A DNA stretch of 11,493 bases from Thermodesulfobacteriota bacterium (GTDB taxonomy: Bacteria; Desulfobacterota; DSM-4660; Desulfatiglandales; Desulfatiglandaceae), in NCBI GenBank assembly GCA_028278625.1, contig JANQDY010000148.1, positions 1-11,493 of the forward strand. Direction: 5' to 3'. Shown here in pieces: positions 6,449-11,493 of this stretch (its first letter is position 1; each line of letters starts with the position of its first letter). The notes under the pieces were generated by a model, which was not told where the DNA came from, searched no databases, and saw only the letters and a list, made by a program, of their open reading frames with translations. The position numbers were made by a program, and so were the translations under genes.

Positions 6449-7408
6449 ATGAAAGGATTGTTACGTTCAGCTGGTTTAATCGGAGTTTCTTTGGTTTTTC
6501 TTTTAACATTAACAGTCACTGCTTCAGCAAGGGTTTACAAAATGTCCGGCGGGCCGTCGGGTGGAACTTTTCAGTATTATGCCAGCGCCATCTCCACACT
6601 GGCGAAAAAACACAAGATCAATGTGCTGGCAAGTTCATCCGGTGGCTCCATTGAAAACATCCGGGTCACCAACTCGGGCAAAAGCAATTTTGCGGTCGCC
6701 TATTCGGGGAATGTTTTCCAGGCACGGGAAGGCATCATGAAGGGGGATCCCAAAAAGTATGATAACGTTCTGGCCCTGTCATACTTGTACGGTGCGCCTG
6801 CTCAGCTGGTGGTGAGGGCTGACTCCGGTATTACCAGTGCCAAACAGCTGGTGGGTAAACGGGTCGGTGTTGGAAATGCCGGATCCGGTGCCGCTGCAAA
6901 TGCGGAACTCTTTTTTACGGAATTGGGGATCTGGGATAAAATCAAACGGAATTTCCTGGGGTACCGCCAGGCAGCCGGCGCCTTTAAGAACAAGCAGTTG
7001 GACGCCTTTTGGGTCTTTGTGGGGTATCCCAATGCTTCGGTCATTGAGGCGGCCCTTCAGACCGACATCGCTTTGATCGATGTGTACAAAGACGCGGAAG
7101 AGGCCGGCATGTTCAAGAAATACCCCTATTTCTCAAAAGTGGTTATCCCCGCCAATACCTACAAGGGTGTTACCAAGCCCACGGTGACATTTCAGGATTC
7201 CACCCTGTGGGTGGCCAACAGCAAGGTGTCCGATGACATCGTGTACAAACTGCTGGGGATCGTTTTCAGCAAAGCAGGTCTTGAGTACATGGTAAGTGTT
7301 CACAAATCCGCCAAAGCCATGAGCGTCAAGAAAGGGGTGGAAGGGATTGTCACCCCGCTCCATCCTGGCGCGGAGAAATTCTGGAAAGAAAAAGGGATTA
7401 TTAAATAG
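6449..7408 (+). CDS. TAXI family TRAP transporter solute-binding protein
   Basis: This periplasmic binding protein of 319 residues captures the substrate for the TRAP permease encoded next. The start at 6449 gives a clear signal peptide: MKGLLR, a hydrophobic run of about 18 residues, then TASA before RVYKMSGG. The mature protein begins with the TAXI-type glycine-rich segment SGGPSGGTFQYY, followed by SSSGGSIENIRVTNSGKSNFAVAYSG and KQLVGKRVGVGNAGSGAAANAE, both typical of the family (pfam NMT1-like/TAXI). Some TAXI members bind glutamate or other dicarboxylates, but the ligand here cannot be read from sequence. TRAP uptake is normally driven by a sodium or proton gradient rather than ATP. The permease gene follows after 101 bases containing hairpins, which may keep the binding protein in excess over the permease. 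It starts 35 bases after the terminator-like hairpin; no clear promoter is seen in that gap. Confidence 0.93.
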   Translation: MKGLLRSAGLIGVSLVFLLTLTVTASARVYKMSGGPSGGTFQYYASAISTLAKKHKINVLASSSGGSIENIRVTNSGKSNFAVAYSGNVFQAREGIMKGDPKKYDNVLALSYLYGAPAQLVVRADSGITSAKQLVGKRVGVGNAGSGAAANAELFFTELGIWDKIKRNFLGYRQAAGAFKNKQLDAFWVFVGYPNASVIEAALQTDIALIDVYKDAEEAGMFKKYPYFSKVVIPANTYKGVTKPTVTFQDSTLWVANSKVSDDIVYKLLGIVFSKAGLEYMVSVHKSAKAMSVKKGVEGIVTPLHPGAEKFWKEKGIIK

Positions 7409-7416
7409 TCGAAAAA

Positions 7417-7441
7417 CCGTCTTCCGTGATACATTAGACGG
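7417..7441 (+). repeat. Small intercistronic hairpin after the TAXI gene
   Basis: CCGTCT (7417-7422) and AGACGG (7436-7441) form a 6-bp stem with a 13-base loop, 8 bases after the stop codon. No T-tract follows. Together with the stronger hairpin just downstream it may protect the 3' end of the binding-protein message. Confidence 0.35.
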
Positions 7442-7450
7442 CAGGAGAGT

Positions 7451-7474
7451 GGGGGCGAAATACTTTTCGCCCCT
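7451..7474 (+). repeat. Strong intercistronic hairpin between TAXI gene and permease gene
   Basis: GGGGCGAAA (7452-7460) and TTTCGCCCC (7465-7473) pair perfectly around a TACT loop, with a possible tenth G-U pair at 7451/7474. Only TTA follows, so it is not a standard intrinsic terminator. Such hairpins between a binding-protein gene and its membrane partner commonly stabilise or attenuate the upstream message; that role is inferred here. Confidence 0.55.
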
Positions 7475-7499
7475 TAACCGTTCACCAGAAATGCCCACG

Positions 7500-7512
7500 A
7501 GGTGACGCCGTG
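7500..7512 (+). promoter_or_regulatory. Ribosome site and GTG start of the permease gene
   Basis: AGGTGA (7500-7505) stands 4 bases before a GTG codon at 7510, from which the frame reads FDKLTKIEKVVFD, a natural start for a DctQ-like domain. The nearest upstream ATG (7491) opens only a four-codon frame ending in a TGA inside the ribosome site, so it is not the start. Confidence 0.6.
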
Positions 7513-9249
7513 TTTGACAAATTGACGAAGATTGAAAAAGTCGTGTTTGACGTGCTGGCGATGGCACTGCTCTTATTCTACTGCTATTCCGCCGTGCTGC
7601 AACCTGCCGCTACACAGTATCACAGGGGCATCTACTGCCTTATCACCTTTGTTTTGGTTTTCATGCTCTACAAGTCAAAACACCCGGTGATGCGGGGAGT
7701 GGACTACCTGCTGATGGTTCTTTCGGTCATCACCATCGGGTACTGGATCATCAATTTTGAGGCCATCAACTACCGGGCCGGGGCCGAAACCGTGACGGAT
7801 CAGACCATGGCGGTCATCGGCATTCTGGTCGGCATCGAACTGGCACGAAGGGTGGTTGGGCTGTCATTTGTGATCATCGGGTGTCTCCTTTTGGCATACG
7901 GGGTCTGGGGACCCTATGTGCCGGAGCTTTTCGCCCATCCCGGCGACACCTTTGTGGGGCTTTGCACCACCTGTTTCTACAAGAGTGACGGGGTGTTCGG
8001 CATTATGGCCAATGTGCTGGCAACCTACGTGCTCTTGTTTGTGCTATTCGGCGCTTTTCTGGAGGCATCAGGGGCACAACGGTTTTTCATCGATTTTCCC
8101 CTTGCGGCGGTGGGGCACAGGATCGGCGGTCCGGCCAAGGTATCGGTTCTGGCCAGTGCCCTTTTCGGATCCATTTCCGGCAGCGCCATCGCAAATACGG
8201 TTTCAACGGGGGCGTTTACCATTCCCATGATGAAGAAGGCGGGCTTCAGACCCCATGTGGCGGGCGGTATTGAACCGGCCGCCTCCATTGCGGGCATGTT
8301 CATGCCGCCCATCATGGGGGCCGGTGGTTTCATCATGAGCGAGCTCACCGGCATTCCCTACTCAAAGATCATGCTCATCGCCATTTTTCCGGCCATGATG
8401 TATGTGTTCAGCGTCTTTGTCATGGTGCACTATGAGGCCAAGATGCACAACATTCGGGGTGAGAAAAGCGAACACGGCGCCATGGAGATTCTGAAAAACG
8501 AATGGTACTTCACCCTGCCCCTGGTCATCATTACCGTCTTGATGCTCATGGGGTATTCGGCCGGATTTGCCGCGGTGATCGGACTCTTTACCTGCGTGGT
8601 GATCAGCTGGTTCAAGAAGGAGACCCGTATCACGCCACTGAAGTTCCTTGTGGCGGCACGAACCGGCGCGCAAAACAGTCTCAAGATCGGCGCCACCGTG
8701 GGGGTGATCGGTATCATCATCGCGGTATTGACCTTTTCCGGGCTGATTCTCACCTTTGCCGATATTGTCATCAATCTGGCGGCCGGCAGGCTGGCCATCA
8801 CCATTCTGCTCATCGCCCTGGCGTCCCTTGTGCTGGGTATGGGGGTTCCGGTGACCGCCGCGTACCTGATCACCGCCGTGGTGGCCGTTCCCGCCCTCAC
8901 GTATCTGGGGGTGAATGAGGTGGCGGCCCATATGATTGTCTATTGGCTTTCTCAGGACTCCAATATCACGCCGCCCGTCTGCATTGCGGCCTTTGCTGGC
9001 GCCACCATCGCCAAGGCCAATATGTGGAAGACGGCATTTTCAGCCTTTAAGTTCGCAAAATTTCTATATATGTCGCCCTTTCTTTTCGGTTATGTGCCCG
9101 GCTATACGCTTCAGGGAGGGACCATGGCCATCGTGAAAGCCATGGTACTGATCGTCATCGGTACCTATTTGTACGGTTATATCATGAGTTTTCACTGGAT
9201 CCACTTTCTGAACAAGAAATTCTTCAAAAAATCTGAGGCTGCCGCCTGA
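7510..9249 (+). CDS. Fused TRAP transporter permease (DctQM, 4TM/12TM type)
   Basis: This inner-membrane permease of 579 residues carries both TRAP membrane subunits in one chain. Residues about 10-135 hold four hydrophobic segments and correspond to the small DctQ subunit. The rest is DctM-like, with the signature FGSISGSAIANTVSTGAFTIPMMKKAGF (about 219-246), IEPAASIAGMFMPPIMGAGGF after it, and in the second half GMGVPVTAAYLITA and SNITPPVCIAAFAGA. The two similar halves are typical of the DctM inverted repeat. Such fusions are the usual partner of TAXI binding proteins, as found directly upstream, and move the substrate inward with sodium or protons. The start is GTG with AGGTGA upstream. 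The C-terminus ends in a lysine-rich tail (NKKFFKKSEAAA). The REC gene begins 26 bases after the stop, which supports co-transcription. The sequence appears intact. Confidence 0.95.
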   Translation: MFDKLTKIEKVVFDVLAMALLLFYCYSAVLQPAATQYHRGIYCLITFVLVFMLYKSKHPVMRGVDYLLMVLSVITIGYWIINFEAINYRAGAETVTDQTMAVIGILVGIELARRVVGLSFVIIGCLLLAYGVWGPYVPELFAHPGDTFVGLCTTCFYKSDGVFGIMANVLATYVLLFVLFGAFLEASGAQRFFIDFPLAAVGHRIGGPAKVSVLASALFGSISGSAIANTVSTGAFTIPMMKKAGFRPHVAGGIEPAASIAGMFMPPIMGAGGFIMSELTGIPYSKIMLIAIFPAMMYVFSVFVMVHYEAKMHNIRGEKSEHGAMEILKNEWYFTLPLVIITVLMLMGYSAGFAAVIGLFTCVVISWFKKETRITPLKFLVAARTGAQNSLKIGATVGVIGIIIAVLTFSGLILTFADIVINLAAGRLAITILLIALASLVLGMGVPVTAAYLITAVVAVPALTYLGVNEVAAHMIVYWLSQDSNITPPVCIAAFAGATIAKANMWKTAFSAFKFAKFLYMSPFLFGYVPGYTLQGGTMAIVKAMVLIVIGTYLYGYIMSFHWIHFLNKKFFKKSEAAA

Positions 9250-9275
9250 TAAAGGCCTTAAGGAGGGCTTGATCA

Positions 9276-9773
9276 ATGGAAAAGAATCGGCTGCATGACA
9301 AGAAGATCCTCATCGTTGATGATGAGCCGGACGTGTTGGAGACCCTTGAAGAAATCCTTGAACCCTTTTGTCATGTGGAGACGGCCACGGATTTTGAGAG
9401 CGCCAAAAGTCTTCTGGAAGACCGGTACTTCGATATGGCCATTCTGGATATCATGGGGGTTGACGGATATAAACTGCTGGAGGTCGCCAATGAAAGAGAG
9501 ATCATCGCGGTGATGCTCACGGCCCATGCGCTCAGCCCCGGGAATGTGGTGAAGTCTTTCAGGAAAGGGGCTGCAAGCTACATCCCCAAAGATGAGATGA
9601 GCAATATCGTCACTTTTCTGGAGGATATTTTCGAAGCCCGGGAGAAGGGAAAAAGCCTCTGGTGGCGATGGCTGGAACGGATCGGCAACACCTACTGCCG
9701 AACCAAATTCGGGCCGGACTGGCAGGAAAAGGACAAGGAATTCTGGGAAAAATTTGAGTACATGCGGGAATGA
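9276..9773 (+). CDS. REC-only response regulator with Trp-rich C-terminal extension
   Basis: This soluble 165-residue protein has one receiver domain and no DNA-binding or enzymatic output domain. The acidic pair Asp15/Asp16, phospho-acceptor Asp58, Thr82 and Lys105 are all present, so phosphorylation is likely possible. The loop after the acceptor reads DIMGVDGYKLL, about two residues shorter than the usual pattern and without its Pro. Residues 125-165 form an extension rich in Trp and charged residues (LWWRWLERIG, FGPDW, EFWEKFEYMRE), perhaps a partner-binding or output segment. A very good ribosome site, AAGGAGGG, lies 9 bases before the ATG. The gene follows the permease after 26 bases and precedes the carboxyltransferase by 44, so it is probably in the same operon. 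No histidine kinase gene is in view. It may control transport or metabolism by protein contact; this is inference. Confidence 0.88.
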   Translation: MEKNRLHDKKILIVDDEPDVLETLEEILEPFCHVETATDFESAKSLLEDRYFDMAILDIMGVDGYKLLEVANEREIIAVMLTAHALSPGNVVKSFRKGAASYIPKDEMSNIVTFLEDIFEAREKGKSLWWRWLERIGNTYCRTKFGPDWQEKDKEFWEKFEYMRE

Positions 9774-9817
9774 GCATTTTCCACATGGGGAATTAATAGA
9801 ACAAGTGGAGCATTACC

Positions 9818-11311
9818 ATGAATCAGTATTTAGAAAAGGGAACAAGGAATCCCATAAAAATCCAGGACAATACCTTCAGAGACGGTCATCAATCGCTTCT
9901 GGCCACGCGAATGCGCACCGAAGACATGCTCCCAATCGCCGAAAAGATGGACAGCGTCGGTTTCTGGGCCATGGAGGTGTGGGGCGGTGCCACTTTCGAT
10001 ACCATGCACCGGTTTCTGGCGGAAGACCCGTTTGATCGCATTCGAACACTCAAGAAGTACATCAAGAAAACCCCCTTTACCATGCTGCTGCGGGGCCAGA
10101 ATCTGGTAGGGTATCGTAATTATGCCGATGATGTGGCACGACTCTTTGTGGAAAAGACCTGCGAAGCGGGAATGGATATCTTCAGGGTCTTTGACGCGCT
10201 CAACGATTTTCGAAACTTTGAAACGGTGGTGGAACGTATCAAGGCAAATGGCCGGCATTTCCAGGGGACCATCTGCTATTCCCTGACGGAACGGCGCATG
10301 GGCGGTGAGGTCTTCAACCTGGATTATTATATGAACAAGGCAAAAGAGATCCAGGGTATGGGTGCCGACTCCCTATGTTTGAAAGACATGGCGGGTATCA
10401 TGGCCCCCTTCGACATCGCAAGGCTTATCACCGAACTGAAGAAGATCATCACCATTCCCATCCATCTCCATACCCACTACACCAGCGGCATGGCCTCCAT
10501 GATCTATCTTGAAGCCATCAAGGCCGGGGTGGATATTATCGACACGTGTCTTGCCCCCTTTGCATTGCGAACGTCGCAGCCGGCGGTGGAACCCATCGTG
10601 GCCACCCTTTACGGAACCGACCGGGACCCGGGATTTGATCTCGGTCTTCTGTTGGAACTGGGCGATTACATGGAGACGGTGGCACCCAAGTACCGCGATT
10701 ATCTGGCAAAGCATAAGATGTCCGTCATTGATACGGGGGTTTTGGCGCATCAGGTGCCGGGGGGGATGCTGAGCAATCTGGTGAATCAGTTGAAAGAGGC
10801 CAAGGCCCTGGACCGGCTGCCGGAAGTATTTCGGGAGGTGGCGGTTACCCGCAAAGAGCTGGGAACGCCGCCCCTGGTGACGCCCACCAGCCAGATCGTG
10901 GGTGTTCAAGCGGTTTTAAACGTGCTTTTCGGCAAATACAAGATGGTCACCAACGAGGTGAAGGATCTGGTATACGGTCTCTACGGGAAAACGCCCACAC
11001 CGGTGGACCCGGACGTTCGGCAAAAGGTGCTCAAAGGGTATAAACGAGGTCAGACACCGGTCACCGGCCGGGCAGCCGACCATCTGCAGCCGGAGCTTGA
11101 TGCGGCCAGGGAGAAGGTGGGGGATTTGGCAAAAGACGACTTTGATCTCTTGATCTACGCCCTTTATCCCACCACCGGTGAGAAGTTTCTGAAGTGGAAA
11201 TACGGTCTGGAGGAAAAACCCTCCAGTGTTGAGCCCAAGACCCTGGAAGATATCCGAAAAGAGGATGAAGCCATGGCCGCGGCCATTGAACAGGTGTGCA
11301 GGACCATGTGA
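9818..11311 (+). CDS. Biotin-dependent carboxyltransferase subunit (OadA/PycB/transcarboxylase 5S type), no biotin domain
   Basis: This 497-residue enzyme moves a carboxyl group between biotin and pyruvate/oxaloacetate. An HMGL-like TIM barrel covers about 10-280: FRDGHQS with metal ligand Asp22, the WGGATFD and LLRGQNLVGYR segments, Lys189 in LCLKDMAG (the Lys carbamylated in the family), metal ligands His218 and His220 in HLHTH, and Thr252 in RTSQPAVEP, the expected proton-transfer residue. The conserved PYC/OADA domain follows, with VPGGMLSN and PLVTPTSQIVGVQAV. The chain stops without a biotinyl domain or an AMKM motif, so a separate biotin carrier must exist. It may be a pyruvate carboxylase B subunit, an oxaloacetate decarboxylase alpha subunit, or the 5S subunit of methylmalonyl-CoA transcarboxylase; sequence alone does not decide. 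The ATG has GGAG 7 bases upstream. A fumarate reductase-type gene follows, which fits C4-dicarboxylate metabolism. Confidence 0.92.
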   Translation: MNQYLEKGTRNPIKIQDNTFRDGHQSLLATRMRTEDMLPIAEKMDSVGFWAMEVWGGATFDTMHRFLAEDPFDRIRTLKKYIKKTPFTMLLRGQNLVGYRNYADDVARLFVEKTCEAGMDIFRVFDALNDFRNFETVVERIKANGRHFQGTICYSLTERRMGGEVFNLDYYMNKAKEIQGMGADSLCLKDMAGIMAPFDIARLITELKKIITIPIHLHTHYTSGMASMIYLEAIKAGVDIIDTCLAPFALRTSQPAVEPIVATLYGTDRDPGFDLGLLLELGDYMETVAPKYRDYLAKHKMSVIDTGVLAHQVPGGMLSNLVNQLKEAKALDRLPEVFREVAVTRKELGTPPLVTPTSQIVGVQAVLNVLFGKYKMVTNEVKDLVYGLYGKTPTPVDPDVRQKVLKGYKRGQTPVTGRAADHLQPELDAAREKVGDLAKDDFDLLIYALYPTTGEKFLKWKYGLEEKPSSVEPKTLEDIRKEDEAMAAAIEQVCRTM

Positions 11312-11369
11312 TGCACCTGTGATCGGTGATTCAATATTTCGAGGATTAAGAGACATCTTGGAGGAATGA

Positions 11370-11493
11370 ATGGCGATAGATGCAACGATGTATGTCAGCG
11401 GTCCCGGAAAAACCGCCGCCTATCTGGATTGGCTCCAGATGCTGACGGGCGCGGGACTCATTCTGTTCATGTGGAGCCACATGATACTGGTGG
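11370..11493 (+). CDS. Fumarate reductase/succinate dehydrogenase cytochrome b subunit, 5' end only
   Basis: Only the first 41 codons lie in the window. From the ATG at 11370, with GGAGGA (11360-11365) upstream, the protein reads a short polar N-terminus, then AAYLDWLQMLTGAGLILFMWSHMILV. This resembles the start of the Wolinella-type di-heme FrdC (a KLDWWQ segment followed by a first membrane helix), and His37 occupies the place of a heme b ligand. Such subunits anchor the flavoprotein and iron-sulfur subunits in the membrane and exchange electrons with menaquinone. The flavoprotein and iron-sulfur genes would be expected just beyond the right edge. An overlapping ATG at 11366 opens a different frame without family features. 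Identification from so short a piece is good but not final. Confidence 0.75.
   Translation, partial: MAIDATMYVSGPGKTAAYLDWLQMLTGAGLILFMWSHMILV

Noticed and set aside
11291..11319. Inverted repeat CAGGTG/CACCTG across the carboxyltransferase stop codon
   Set aside because: Six-bp arms with a long loop and no T-tract; most of it is coding sequence, so a terminator or regulatory role is not supported.
1..11493. CRISPR array, tRNA or rRNA gene, insertion sequence, phage or defence genes
   Set aside because: I saw no regularly spaced repeats, tRNA-like cloverleaf, transposase, integrase, terminal repeats or defence protein motifs; gaps between genes are short and accounted for.

Overview
The window looks like chromosomal DNA of an anaerobic Desulfobacterota (delta-proteobacterial) bacterium, probably a sulfate reducer or syntroph. 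I infer this from the gene set: an acyl-CoA synthetase, a TAXI-type TRAP transporter, a stand-alone response-regulator receiver protein, a carboxyltransferase of the oxaloacetate decarboxylase/pyruvate carboxylase/transcarboxylase type without a biotin domain, and a Wolinella-like fumarate reductase/succinate dehydrogenase cytochrome b. No rRNA or other phylogenetic marker is present, so the assignment is an impression from gene content and protein style.

Layout. The left part is on the minus strand. An AMP-forming acyl-CoA synthetase runs off the left edge (1-1153). It is preceded by a 320-bp non-coding region (1154-1473) holding a sigma-54-like -24/-12 element and two upstream inverted repeats built from TGGACA/TGTCCA half-sites. 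Next comes a 1122-residue signalling protein (1474-4842) with two zinc ribbons, a class III nucleotide cyclase domain, a STAND-like ATPase and a TPR-like helical C-terminus. A divergent intergenic region (4843-5161) carries a 19-bp near-perfect palindrome and a possible sigma-70 promoter.

The right part is on the plus strand. First is an orphan LivK-like periplasmic binding protein (5162-6370), closed by a terminator-like hairpin (6384-6414). Then follows a co-directional series with small gaps: TAXI solute-binding protein (6449-7408), hairpins, fused DctQM permease with a GTG start (7510-9249), REC-only protein (9276-9773), carboxyltransferase (9818-11311) and the 5' end of a cytochrome b subunit (11370-11493).

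How they may work together. The plus-strand series has no convincing terminator inside it and could be one operon. It would join uptake of a small organic acid (TRAP), a phosphorylation-dependent regulator, and C3/C4-dicarboxylate metabolism (pyruvate/oxaloacetate carboxyl transfer, then fumarate/succinate). The transporter substrate is not visible in the sequence. All families are known. The unusual points are a cyclase with Gln in place of the usual purine-selecting Lys, a receiver domain shortened after its phospho-acceptor Asp, an ABC binding protein with no permease in view, and the sigma-54-like promoter region with its upstream dyads.
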